A stretch of 64,000 bases of DNA from Arachis hypogaea. Its lineage: Eukaryota; Streptophyta; Magnoliopsida; Fabales; Fabaceae. The position numbers were made by a program, and so were the translations under genes. Positions 1 through 11,675 of the stretch are shown piece by piece (the first letter of the stretch is position 1; every line of letters begins with the position of its first letter). The notes under the pieces are model-generated. The model saw only the letters and a list, made by a program, of their open reading frames with translations, was not told the DNA's origin and ran no database searches. The stretch spans positions 84,257,671 through 84,321,670 of the forward strand of contig NC_092053.1 in assembly GCF_003086295.3 (NCBI RefSeq). The letters run 5' to 3'.

Positions 1-473
1 TGGCCACTAACTTTGGTCAACGTTCGCCGTAAAGCATTGAGGAATGTTAGAGGTAACGTTAGTACACCAACGTTACTGCCAACGTTGGCCTGGTCACACG
101 TATGCGTCAAACTGGATTTTTGCCATTCTGCGCGTGCGTGTCGCCCACGTGTGCGCGTGACTTGCCATTTTTCCATTTTCATGCGTACACATCATATCAA
201 AATTTTCCAACTCTTTTATCGCAGACGTTGGTGAGCAACGTTGGAGGCAACGTTAGCAAACAAACGTTGGCCTTATCATGCGTGCGCGTCAACCACGCAT
301 ACGCGTCGATTGTTAATTTCCCACGCTCACGCGTACGCGTCACTTACGCGTGCGCATTGCAGCCAAATTTTCCAATCTCAAAACTGAAATCTGATCGCAG
401 ACGTTGGGGGTAACGTTGGTTCACCAACATTTCACACTTGTGCGTATGCACACTGCCTTGTGCATGCGCACAC
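1..473. repeat. LTR-type fragment with AACGTT/ACGCGT palindromes
   Basis: No gene is seen. The stretch is full of short CG-containing palindromes of two kinds, AACGTT (often as CCAACGTT or AACGTTGG) and ACGCGT or TACGCGTG. The same words fill 770-1500, so both stretches come from one repeat family, most likely the palindromic part of an Athila-type LTR. The small open frames here are by-products of the repeats and have no recognisable domain. Confidence 0.6.
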
Positions 474-1586
474 TGATGCCAGGGCATGTTAGGCTAGTTT
501 CACTAGCTTTTTCTTTATTTTTAATAGGTTTTATGCACTTTCATGAGCTATAAGTAAGCAAATTGGGTAGAAATTCATGTATGCCTAGATTCATTCAACC
601 ATGATTAATTTGATGCAATTTCATGATGACTTATGCTATAATTACTTGTATGCAAAGAATGATAAAAATTCTCATGACTTTAGCAAGGCTTTGATACATG
701 TATTGGTTGATGATAGGTGAAAGAAAGCATGGAAGAAGGTTGAAGAATGAGCCTGGAAAAGATGAAGAGGAAGCAACATTGGTGGCCAAGTTGGACCACC
801 AACGTTGCCTCAAACGTTAGAAGGGAACAGAACAATTTTCTGCATAATAAGTTGGTGTTCACGTTGGAGGGAGTGTTGGACATCCAACGTTCACCCCAAC
901 ATGGTGATAAAATGTTCAATTCTGGAGCTGAATAATTTTTGAGCGATGCGAACGCGTCTATAATGCGTACGTGTGAAAGAGCAAAATTTCAATATCCACG
1001 CGCGAGCACGAGTTACGCGTACACGTCACCAACGAACGTTGGAGGTCCAATGTTGCCTTAAACGCCAGCCTCCAACGTCCGCGATAAAAAGCCCAGAATT
1101 CGGAAATGAAAAATTGGAATCGACGTACACGCGTCATTGACGCGTACGGATGGATGGGGAAAAATATCACAGCACGCGTACGCGTGGAGTACGCACACGC
1201 GTGAATATGCCAACGTTGGAGGGAACGTTGGAGGTCCAATGCTGAGGCCAACGTCCCCTGCATGGTTTTAAAACAAGAAAATGAAATCTTTGCATCCACG
1301 CGCACGCGTGAAGCACGCGCACGCGTGGATGAGCATTTTTGCCCGTTGTGCACAAACACGCAAAGCACGCATACGCGTGGATAGCAAAATGTTGGCCCTT
1401 CAATGTGGAGTCAAATGCCAATGACAGTAAAGCTATCTGGTTTTTCTGAAGAGTGTTTGAGTCAACGTTGGCCATCAAACATTGACTCCAACGTGAAGCA
1501 TCAGAATCTGCAATTCAAACAGATCTCTTCTCAGCAGCAAGGGAAACCAATTGGAGCCAATTCAACCCAATTCCATCAAGGCCAAA
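474..1586 (+). mobile_element. 5' part of a family II-like LTR, truncated
   Basis: It begins TGATGCCAGGGCAT and continues with a tract like the start of the proven family II LTR at 36456 (AGTTTCAC, CTTTTTCTTTA, ATGCA, AAGCAAATTGGGTAG). Then comes an array of AACGTT and ACGCGT palindromes at about 770-1500. It stops at 1586 where a chromovirus-type LTR end begins. Because the same palindromes lie upstream of 474, the copy may have inserted into a related LTR. No target duplication was identified. Confidence 0.6.
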
Positions 1587-4500
1587 TGTAACGACCCAAC
1601 TTCCAATACGTCATGATCGTACCAAAAGTAAGGCGTTACTGACCTGTTTTCCTTATTAACTATTTAATATTGAGCCTTTAGTTCGATATCGTGTTTCAGT
1701 TTTAGTAGAAAATGCCAGAAAATTTTGTTTTTATTAATTAAAATCATATATCAAGCATCACCAAATAATAATAACCATATAATTATTAGTAAATATTATA
1801 CAAACAAATTCAAGTGTAACTTAGATATAACTCCTATCCCTCTTTATAAAATAAAATCTTAAGCAACAAAGGCGATGGAATTCTATGAAAGCAACTCAAT
1901 TCAAAAACTTAACTCATAAATAAGGTCTAACAATCGCCCGCAGCTTCAAACTGAGTCTTCGAACCTGTATCACTAAAAGGGTGGAAGATTTTGGGGTGAG
2001 AACAAACCACACGTTCTCAGTAGGGAATGGGAATGCCGTAAAAGTAATAAAATAGAATGCAAATAATTAACATACTCAAGGAAACTATATTTTTATCAAA
2101 CTCTTATGGAAATACTATTCTTGGTTTTACTTTAACTACTTATTTACCTCTTCCAAAGAAAATCTCTAAGCTCAAGACAAATTCCAAAATATAAAACTGG
2201 TCACATTAAGCATTTCTTAACCACACAATTAATTTTCAATCACAACATCAATTCTTACTCATCATCATACATTCACCAACTAATAGTACTAACAAAAGAT
2301 TCAATTCAACACACAAACAAGTCACAGCAAGGCAAACAGCACAATCACAGGGAAGTACAACGAGCAAACCCAATCAAATGCAGATGCGCAAACAAGGATG
2401 ATGCATGTCTAGCCCTAGTGCAGGTAATGAGCTCATTTGTCGGTTACATACCTGCTCCCGACGTTACCTGGAGTCCTTTGACCAGGTAAAGCTTCCCTGT
2501 TGGCAACACCCATCGCAAGAGTCCTTTGACTTGCATGGCGGCACTAATAACCCACTGCAAGAGTCCTTTGACTTGCAGGGCGGAGCTAGTCTGCCCAACA
2601 CATTCACTATAAGAGTCCTTTGACTTACAGGAGCACACTCACATACACTCACTCTAAGAGTCCTTTGACTTACAGGAGCATATGCTAGTTATGTATTTTC
2701 TCGATACCTCTGTAAGAGTCCTCTGACTTACAGAATAGCATTATAGCTAAGTATCCCAGGGAAGCACCCTTAGTGGTCGTACCACCATCTATCTGGCTGC
2801 CTTCACGCAACAGATCATTACATAATCATTCTTTTTATCATCATTCATTATCATTCTCATTATTCATCATTACTTTCACATTCTTATGCAGTACCTCTTT
2901 CTTTCTCTATTCAATCATACTGTATAAACTTTACATCTTTCACTTTTGCAATATCTTGGCTCAAGCCATTTCTCTTTACCATTCGGTCATAAAAATCTCA
3001 ATCATCAATTCAGTTCATAATCTCTGCTATGGCAATCTTGAGTCAAGCCAACTTTAAAACTATCTTTCATTTTAGTTCTCTATCAAAGACTCAAGAAAAT
3101 CATTTATTTTTAAATTCATTAAACACTTTCCAAAACATAACCTTTCATTAGAAGTAATCAAATAAAACTCATTCTCAAGTTTACTAACTTCACAAAGATT
3201 CAAAAATCATCTCTCTTACTGTTCAAATTCAAATATTATTATTTCACCGAATTTCTAATAAGGTAATCCTTTATTTCAAGCCCAAAACATAACTGTTTCT
3301 ATATTGAATCAAATTCAAAACATAATTTATTTTTTAAATAATTCAAGTTCGAAACACAAACCCTTCTTTGGTAATTCAAATTCAAAATATTATAATTCTT
3401 TTCTTAACTAAATAAAACTCAAATAATATGATTATCGAAGTTCAAATCTTCTAAAATAACTTCTCAAATAAAATCTCAGATTTTATAAAATTTTGACAGC
3501 ACCTCCCCTAAAACTCGGCCTTAGCCACCCTTACGGGTTCTCTCTTTCTCAACAAATCACCAGCCCTTTTATCAGCAGTTTTCACAACAACAGAATCTCA
3601 GTAATCATTTCATCATAAATCAGTTTAACAATCGACATCCTAACAATACTTAAAATAAGAGTTTCCATAAACCATCCTTTAAAGGTAGATCAGTCCAGCC
3701 TCCAGAATTCATAACTGATATTCCAAACACCATCCTTTCATATTTCTAGTTATTTTTTAAAGTGCTTTAGTTATTAGCAAAGTTACCATTTTATTCTAAA
3801 GATCACACTTTAGGAAAATATTTCAGTAATCATCCTCCAATCCTTTAACCGTTCTCAAAATCAACTCTAGTTAACCTTAAATCAACAAAAACAACCAAAT
3901 TAAGAAATCAATGTAACCCCAACAAGCATAGCCTCAAACCAAAATCAATCTCATCAATTAATCGCTTACAACAATGAAACCAATCATAATCATAGCCAAG
4001 TCAGAATCAATAAATCATGACACAGAAAATTAGTCTAACCATTAATAAATTATTTATATACTCTTAAAGTTTACTATATTATTTCAGAAAATCACAGGTT
4101 CTCAAAACAATTTAATCCCTTAGTTCCAATCCTTCAATAACCATCAAAACCAATTTCAACTAGTCACAAATAAACTTCACAGCCGTTCCCATACATCAAA
4201 TATCGAATTCAACATCAAACAAGACAATAATTCACTCAAAATCAGAATCTCAACCAATTCATCGCAGAATCAATAATTCAGTCACATTTCACAACTGCAT
4301 CTAATTTCAATTATAATTCAAAGTAACCACAACCACATTCAATTCTAATCATAATTCAAAATAATCACTTCAACTAACTATTCTCAAACATATTCCAAAC
4401 AATTCACATCAATTAATCAACTCTTAATCATTATTAACTATTTGCACTTATCCAAATAACTTTGTAGGCATTCTAAATTGAAAACGTTAAATCCCCTACC

Positions 4501-5610
4501 TCAAAGTCGAAACTCACGGAAAACACTAAACCCAGCAGCTCTGTTTGCAGTTCTAACATCTGTTCTGCTCTCTTAGCAGCTACCATGATGATTCTGGGCA
4601 GCTCCAGTGATGGTGAAAGGTCTCAGCTTCAGCCAAGCAGCAGCAGTAACAATTCAAAGTAAAGCCAGAGTAACATCAACTCTAGCAGCGACAGTGGCGC
4701 TCTTCTCGGATTCCAAAAATAGGGGCAGAGTTCAGTGACAGTTACAGGTTCTTTCCCCACCATCGTGTTTATCCCCACGGCAGACACAACAGCGGCGGTA
4801 GTGACTTCTACTGGCGGCGGCTCGGACGGCAGCGGCGACTAGGGAGGCTTCAGCGACAACGACCAACTTCAACAGAGCTCCAGCAGCGGCATCAACCAAA
4901 CAGCAGCTCTGATGGCGGGAGAGGTTCCGGCAACTCACGGAACCCAGTGGCAAAACAGAGGATAAAGATGAGCAATGACATGGATGAATTGCTTCAAAAT
5001 CAGAACCGTATCCTCGGCAAGCTCCAACAACCTTACCGGCGACAGCTACGGCGGTGCGGTGGTTCGGCGACGACGTTCGGGCTCCCTTCCTCAGCGGCGG
5101 CTGAAGCTTCATCAATGGCAACAAACCCTAATAGCAGCAGCGGCAGGAGTGGCTTCAACAGCAACGCCTAGGCGCGACAATGGCGCAGTGGCGATGCAGC
5201 AGAGGCTCTCTCCTCCACTGGGTTTCGCTCGGTTCCTCCTTCCTCCATGAACAGCGTCGACGACGTCCCTCTTCGTCGGCAATAATAACGGCGGTGGTGG
5301 CGAGGCAGGCTGGACGAGATGCAACTCCGTTCACAGTGCGTGGGTGTGTGACGGAAGGAGCATGGGCTGAGCGGGTGTGGTGTTCTGAGTGTGTGTGTGT
5401 CGCGGCAAAACTAAAGGGGAGAAGGTGAGTTCGTGTGTGTTTGTTCCGTTGAAGGAGGAGGGTGAGGCTGCATCTGTTAGGGTTGGGAATTGGGAAAACT
5501 AGGGTTTCTGAATGAATTTGGGGATTTTGGGATTTAGGGTTAGAAATTAGGATTTTATAAAAGAATATGGATAGATATGAATAGATATTTTGATAAAATT
5601 GAATAGTAGA
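1587..5610 (-). mobile_element. Chromovirus-type LTR fragment, reverse orientation
   Basis: Plus-strand position 1587 reads TGTAACGACCC. Its reverse complement GGGTCGTTACA is the LTR 3' end seen at 11378-11388, so this is the end of a reverse-strand LTR. Positions 1587-3060 are an inverted, diverged match to 9600-11388, including the landmark around 2404-2460 that recurs inverted at 5890-5960 and 10255-10330. On the reverse strand a TATAAAA box lies near 5553-5560, followed by a CCG-rich leader (5450-4700) and then an AT-rich tract. The U3 upstream of the TATA box is missing at the 5610/5611 junction. ORFs within 4700-5430 are low-complexity and show no known domain. Confidence 0.65.
2465..2733. 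repeat. Six hairpins with constant loop AGTCCTTTGA and varying arms
   Basis: Six copies of the loop AGTCCTTTGA (last copy AGTCCTCTGA) start at 2472, 2520, 2562, 2614, 2659 and 2717. Each is flanked by complementary arms whose sequence changes from copy to copy: TACCTGG/CCAGGTA, GCAAG/CTTGC, CTGCAAG/CTTGCAG, CTATAAG/CTTACAG (one mismatch), CTCTAAG/CTTACAG (one mismatch) and CTGTAAG/CTTACAG. A constant loop with changing but pairing arms points to conserved secondary structure rather than simple tandem duplication. Confidence 0.75.
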
Positions 5611-7019
5611 GTAATGGTGTGATCACTGAGAACGCTTTCCTACCGTACAGATCCATATTTTATTTCTGTAAGGCAGAGGGGTTATTTCCTGCTATAGAAG
5701 TACCTCGACCGTCTGTTCCATTTCTGTAGTGGCAGAGGGGTTATTTCATGTATATAGAAGGTGTGTCGGCGTACATCCCTGCAGTGGCAGATGTGTTATT
5801 TCCTGCGTGCAGTGGACCCTGTGGTGGCAGAGGGGTTATTTTCTGTACACAGGGGTATAGCCAATAGGAAAGCCTTATCCAGACAGAGGTTGCTGGATAA
5901 CGTCGGGAGCGGGTTAGTAACCGACAGATGAGCTCATTACCTGCACTAGGGCTAGACATGCATCATACTTGGTTGCGCATTTCCTTTGTTATGTTTGTGG
6001 TATGAATGTATGCATTCCTTGTTTGTATTCCATTCTCTGCACTTGTGATATTTTCTTGTATTCTTCTGTTTGTGTTCTGTTATCTATTTTCTCTATCTTC
6101 TCTACTTATCTGTGTTTTCTAATTACTGCTTCCTTGTATTCTGCTAATAGTCTGCTAAACAACATAGAATTAATGAACGTAACTAATAACCCCGACCCTA
6201 CTAAGAACTCCCCAGTTCTTACCCCTTCTCTCTCCATTCCCCCTTCAGATGGAAGTAAGAGTACCTTACCATAGTTCGCTGATGACCGTTTGCAAGAAGA
6301 GGATTCTGCTCTAGATAGTCTTCTGAGTCTAGGGTGAATATCGTTCTCTGATTATATGTAAATACTGTGAGACCAGCCAACGTCTGCACCCCTTCGTATG
6401 CGCACTTTAACCTAAATCCTGTCTACGAGATTCCTATTTTGTGGATACTTCATGAGGTACCAGAGAGACATCCTGTGGAAAAGTCTGATCGTGCAGAGGA
6501 GTAGCAGATGATGTTCTATCTTTTGATGACATTCTACCTGACTTGAGTTGTGAAGACTTAGAATGTACTTTCCCTCAGTTTAGTAGTTTAAAGGGACTAG
6601 GTGGGTATACAGTCTAGGCTAGCCTGGGCGCCAGCTTAGGGACTTCTTGAACAGGTCAGGGCCTAGGATGTTGTATGTATATATATGTATATAGTTATTA
6701 TCTAGCTATATCTAGGGGTGTTCTAACTAAAAGTCTATACTCAAATAAAGCCTGAATCACTGAATGTTGTTGACTACCTGTGATATATTTATGTTTGGTT
6801 GTTTATAACTGTTTTATCTATTATCAGCTGTGAGTTGATTATGAATGAATCCGTCTATTAATCCAAATGTTTTCAAGAAAAAAAGTACCTCGCAAACTAA
6901 CTACGCTTTTAACAACGAATCAGGCTCATATAATAAATAATAGATAATAATTAGGATGACAAATTGGTAGCACTCGGTTTCTGGTATGTCCTAGGCGTAC
7001 TGAAAATTGGATCGGTACA
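5611..7019 (+). mobile_element. 3' portion of forward chromovirus-type LTR
   Basis: The 1409 bp are nearly identical and equal in length to 9980-11388, the end of the complete LTR at 7472-11388. It ends with GGATCGGTACA and is followed by a primer-binding-like site at 7023. The first 2.5 kb of the LTR are missing and replaced by the reverse-oriented fragment at 1587-5610. The small ORF at 5969-6274 has a near-copy at 10337-10642; it shows no known domain and is not called a gene. Confidence 0.8.
5664..5854. repeat. Four hairpins with constant GGCAGAGGGGTTATTT loop
   Basis: Four units share the core GGCAGAGGGGTTATTTCCTG (the third reads GGCAGATGTG). The flanking arms differ but pair: TTCTGTA/TATAGAA (one G-U pair) in units 1 and 2, CTGCA/TGCAG in unit 3, and CCCTGTG/CACAGGG in unit 4. 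The array lies at the same LTR position as the AGTCCTTTGA array of the reverse fragment. Confidence 0.7.
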
Positions 7020-7471
7020 ATTTGGTATGAGAGTAGTTTGTTCCCAGTAGAGCCTGGGGAGTGGACTGACTATGCTTCATTGCATACTCTCCTTGTGTGT
7101 CTCATGCTGTTAGAGTATCTTTAAGATACATTGGGCATGAATGTCTATGAGTGCTCATTTTGGGAATGTTCGTGCTTAACTTGAGATATTAAAACTGATC
7201 ACCTTAATGTTGATTGTTTGGTGCGGACAGGACCTTAATGACTGCGAATAGGCATAGTTTAATCCAGCTCCAAACGACGAATCGACGTGAGCCACAGTTA
7301 TCTTCATAGCTGTTATGATCTTCATAGCTATGCCTGTGTGAGATTTGGATGCTGTAAGTAATGGACCGATCTCTTCGTCAGGATGGATTGAAGGAAATAG
7401 ACCGCTTACAAAAGGATTTCTTGCACGCAGCTAAAATTTTGTGGGCAAAATTTTCTTTTAGGAGGGTAGAA
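7020..7471 (+). mobile_element. Collapsed internal region with PBS and PPT only
   Basis: This is the whole internal part between the two forward LTRs and it holds no ORF. Position 7023 starts TGGTATGAGAG, one base different from the initiator-Met tRNA primer site TGGTATCAGAG. The right end has AAAATTTT...AAAATTTT followed by the purine-rich tract TTAGGAGGGTAGAA at 7458-7471, directly before the LTR start TGTAACAACC. This PBS and PPT pair is typical of Tekay/Del-type chromoviruses. Gag and pol are absent, so this copy is non-autonomous or internally deleted. Confidence 0.75.
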
Positions 7472-10400
7472 TGTAACAACCCTGATTTTTGAGTACGCGA
7501 GATCTTTTCTAAAGGCACGGATTTCTCCAGAAGATCAGTAAAGAGAACACCTCTTCTATATCAACAAGTATCTCGATACTCATTATCATTATGTCATCCT
7601 TAAGCTAGAAACTTTTCTTAGGCAAGCTCGATAACACGGTCACGAAGAACCTAGTTTTTGAACTGTATCGCTTGGCAGTTTTGATTCTGATTTTCGTAAA
7701 TAGTCTCAGTTTGACAAACCGGACTCAATTCATGAGAGGAGAGAGATAATAGGATAATATTATCATTATATTAGTATTAGAAGATGCTTGAATGATATTA
7801 TAAGATTACCTGGTCTGTTTTAGTTAAAAACAGAAAATCGGTTTAACTGGGTTCACAGTTTACTAGTGCAGCTTAGCACCAGCACTCTCTGATGACTTTA
7901 GCAATGCTAAGGCCTCATTATACATGTTCTATTATCATAATAAATATGTTACTAGTGTCATTTATGCTAGTAGCTCAGAAAATAATTTTTAGAGATGTTT
8001 TTACGAGTGTTCCGATACACCTAGTTTTCGTAGTTGTACACCAGAGATATTTTAATATTATTTTAATCCACCTCCAAGCCAACCAATCACAACTCACCTT
8101 ACACCCCTAAGACACTCCAAGGCTGGTCATTTACTCCCTTTGGCCGAAATTGAAAGGAGAGAAAAGAGAGAAAACTTCATGAACACTTAATCTTCAAAGC
8201 TTGATTTCTTCTGAACCAAAACTCAAATCAAAACTCCGATTTCACCAAAATGATCCTCTCTTCTTCCTCTACATAACCATGTGACTTATCAAGGCTGGAA
8301 ATAAGGTGAGATGGCTGTCTCCCTCCCTCTTCAATTCGGTTTTCAAGGAAAACCATGCAAAACATGTGTTTTCTTGATGTTCTTCCTTAGGAATCATGCT
8401 TAACTTGACTTGAGGGCCAAGAAACGTGAATTTCCAGTAAGTCTAAGGTGATATATCTCTTCCTAACATAGTGAGTGAGATTTGGTCAGTTGAGAGTTTT
8501 TGGATTTAAAGTTGTTCTTGATGTGATTTAGGAGGAAAAAGTGCTTAAGGACCACCTGAAAGTTTAACCGAATTAGGAGCAGCAAAACCAGGTAGGGATT
8601 GACGAATTTAATCTTGATTGATTGTGTTTGAGTTGTGTGATTATGATATGGTTTGGCTGTGCTTGAAATTGATGATTTATATGAGTGATTCTTGTTGAAA
8701 TTTTGGTGAAATTTTGATGAAATTTGATGAAATTCAAGCTTTAAAGTTCATGTTCTTGGGCAGCTAGAAAAATGTAACCCTAAGCTTAAATTGAGGTTCA
8801 ATTTGTGTTGAAATCATGTAGAAAAGATGGGATTTTAGTGGCTGCTAATTTATTATGAATTTTGGTAAAAATCGGTTGCTGAAAAGACTGAAAAACGGGT
8901 AAAAACAGAGAAAGAATCTGAAGAATTTTCGAAGAACACGAAGAACACTTTGAGTGTGGTGAAGAACAATGAAGAACACCTTTTAGATCTTAAAAAGGGC
9001 AAGGTTGTAATTATTTTTTTGTTTGAGGGGTTATTTGGTAATTTTTGAAAGTTAGGGTGGTTAAAGTGGAAATATTAAAAGTTACCGGTGGTAAAAAGTT
9101 AATTTTAAAGGTTAAAATTTAAAGGGGGTAATTTTGGAAAATATATTAATAAAATAATAAATAATAATAAAATATTAAATAATAATATTTAATTAAAAAT
9201 AATATTTTAATAAAATAATAAAATAATACGAAAAAGGCAATTTTCTGTAAAAGCTTTAGAAAGACAACTTTAAGTGCAGAATCTCATAATTACCTTAATA
9301 AAACACTTAGGGAGTGGTAATAACATGATAGTGAGGCAAAGATAAAGAAAATATAAAAAGTTAAAGAAAAGATAAAAACCAAAGAAAATTCTGTAAAGTT
9401 TTAATGACAGAAAAACAGACAGAGACTAGTGAACGAACTAGGCCAACATAGTTAGTCCTGGAATTGCGAATAGGGTTAGGTATTATATGAAAAGTTAAAC
9501 TGTTTCAGTATAGACTTAATGAACCTATACTTGGGACAGACTAACTATTCATACCGAAATTTACATAAGCTTTAAATACATACGTTAATCAGAGAAATCA
9601 GAGCAGAGTAAAGAAACATAGAGAACAGAGTAACCAGAGCAGAATAAAGGGATACAGAGAAAAGGGTAATCAGAGCAAAGTAAAAAGATAAAGAGAAAAG
9701 AGTAATGTGATAAAGAGAAATGGTTTGAATTAAGATGTTGTAAAAGTGAAAGATGTAAAGTTTATACAGTATGATTGAACAGAGAAAGAAAGAGGTACTG
9801 CATAAAAATGTGAAAATGATGATGAATAATGAGAATGATGATGAATGATGATAATGAGAATGATTATGTGATGATTTGTTGCTTGAGGCAACCCAAGAGA
9901 TGTGTTTATTCATTTGTTGCGTTAAGGCAACTCCAGATATACTTGTATATCATCTGCTGCAGTGAGGCAGTCAGATAGATAATGGTGTGATCACTGAGAA
10001 CGCTCTCCTACGGTACAGATCCATATTTTATTTCTATAAGGCAGAGGGGTTATTTCCTGCTACAGAAGTACCGTGACCACCTGTTCCATTTCTGTAGTGG
10101 CAGAGGGGTTATTTCCTGTATACAGAAGGTGTGTCGACGTACATCCCTGCAGTGGCAAATGTGTTATTTCCTGCGTGCAGTGGACCCTGTGGTGGCAGAG
10201 GGGTTATTTTCTGTACACAGGGGTATAGCCAATAGGAAAGCCTTATCCAGACAGAGGTTGCTGGATAACGTCGGGCGCGGGTTAGTAACCGACAGATGAG
10301 CTCATTACCTGCACTAGGGCTAGACATGCATCATACTTGGTTGCGCATTTCCTTTGTTATGTTTGTGGTATGAATGTATGCTTTCCTTGTTTGTATTCCA

Positions 10401-11388
10401 TTCTCTGCGCTTGTGATATTTTCTTGTATTCTTCTGTTTGTGTTCTGCTATCTGTTTTCTCTATCTTCTCTACTTATCTGTGTTTTCTAATTACTGCTTC
10501 CTTGTATTCTGCTAATAGTCTGCTAAACAACATAGAATTAATGAACGTAACTAATAACCCCGACCCTACTAAGAACTCCCCAGTTCTTACCCCTTCTCTC
10601 TCCCTTCCCCCTTCAGATGGAAGTAAGAGTACCTTACCATAGTTCGCTGATGACCGTTCGCAAGAAGAGGATTCTGCTCTAGATAGTCTTCTGAGTCTAG
10701 GGTGAATATCGTTCTCTGATTATATGTAAATACTGTGAGACCAGCCAACGTCTGCACCCCTTCGTATGCGCACTTTAACCTAAATCCTGTGTACGAGATT
10801 CCTATTTTGTGGATACTTCATGAGGTACCAGAGAGACGTCCTGTGGAAAAGTCTGATCGTGCAGAGGAGTAGCAGGTGATGTTCTATCTTTTGATGATGT
10901 TCCACCTGACTTGAGTTGTGAAGATTTAGAACGTACTTTCCCTCAGTTTAGTAGTTTAGAGGGACTAGGTGGGTATAGAGTCTAGGCTAGCCTGGGCACC
11001 AGCTTAGGGACTTCTTGAACAGGTCAGGGCCTAGGATGTTGTATGTATATATATGTATATAGTTATTATCTAGCTATATCTAGGGGTGTTCTAACTAAAA
11101 GTCTATACTCTAATAAAGCCTGAATCACTGAATGTTGTTGACTACCTGTGATATATTTATGTGTGGTTGTTTATAACTGTTTTATCTGTTATCAGTTCTG
11201 AACTGATTATGAATGATTCTATTTATTAATTCAAACGTTTTCAAAAAAAAAAAGTACCTCGCAAACTAACTACGCTTTTAACAACGAATCAGGCTCATAT
11301 AATAAATAATAGATAATAATTAGGATGACAAATTGGTACCACTCGGTTTCTGGTATGTCCTAGGCGTACTGAAAATTGGGTCGTTACA
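7472..11388 (+). mobile_element. Complete chromovirus-type LTR, 3.9 kb
   Basis: It begins TGTAACAACC and ends GGTCGTTACA, an imperfect inverted terminal repeat with the canonical TG...CA ends, and is preceded by a polypurine tract. Features inside are an AT-rich tract (9110-9240), a GATGAA-rich tract (9810-9870), small hairpins such as GTTGC-TTGA-GGCAAC (about 9876-9892), the four-unit hairpin array, and GTCGG...CCGAC around 10271-10294. No protein domain is present. No target duplication was found next to position 11389, which suggests later rearrangement. Confidence 0.8.
10032..10223. repeat. Four-unit hairpin array, second copy
   Basis: This matches the array at 5664-5854. Unit 2 here has perfect arms TTCTGTA/TACAGAA where the other copy has a G-U pair. 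Unit 4 keeps CCCTGTG/CACAGGG. Unit 1 has an A-C mismatch (TTCTATA/TACAGAA). Confidence 0.7.
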
Positions 11389-11675
11389 ACATCCATCCTC
11401 TCTTCCCCAAAAACCCCACCTATTTTTAAATTCAAAATAATTTCCCTCCCAAACCCAACCCTAAATGGCCGAACCCTAACCCCTCCCCACTCCTATATAA
11501 ACCCTTCATTCCCTCTTCATTTTCAAACAACACAACCTTCTCTTCACCCCTTGGCCGAAACCAACTCTCTCTCCCTCTCCTTTATTCCTCTTCTTCTTCT
11601 TTTGCTCGGGGACGAGCAAACATTTTAAGTTTGGTGTGGTAAAAAGCATTGCTTTTTGTTTTTCCATAACCATTC
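11389..11675 (+). promoter_or_regulatory. ORF2 leader of element B with TATA box
   Basis: This is element B sequence just after the chromovirus LTR end. TATATAAA at 11494-11501 sits in a pyrimidine-rich context and is followed by a CT-rich leader of about 150 bases to the ORF2 start at 11676. The leader includes AAGTTTGGTGT at 11627-11637. Element G has the homologous leader on the minus strand (about 60240-59990), but no TATA box was seen there. An internal promoter for ORF2 is an inference. Confidence 0.5.

Noticed and set aside
2465..2733. CRISPR array
   Set aside because: The repeats are short hairpins with variable arms inside a plant LTR, with irregular spacing and no cas genes.
2773..3057. 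Hydrophobic 94-residue ORF, possible membrane peptide
   Set aside because: It is the inverted counterpart of 9572-9913 and made of TTC/ATT-rich LTR sequence; composition alone explains the hydrophobicity.
4732..5428. Ser/Ala/Arg-rich ORFs that might be a host gene exon
   Set aside because: They lie in the CCG-rich leader of the reverse LTR fragment and overlap on both strands without a recognisable domain.
5969..10642. Near-identical 101-residue ORFs at 5969-6274 and 10337-10642
   Set aside because: They are duplicated only because both are LTR copies; no domain is seen and no sign of coding selection can be judged from two near-identical copies.
1587..11388. A single complete chromovirus with matching LTRs
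   Set aside because: The left LTR is a composite of reverse and forward parts, and the flanks CCAAA and ACATC do not form a target duplication.
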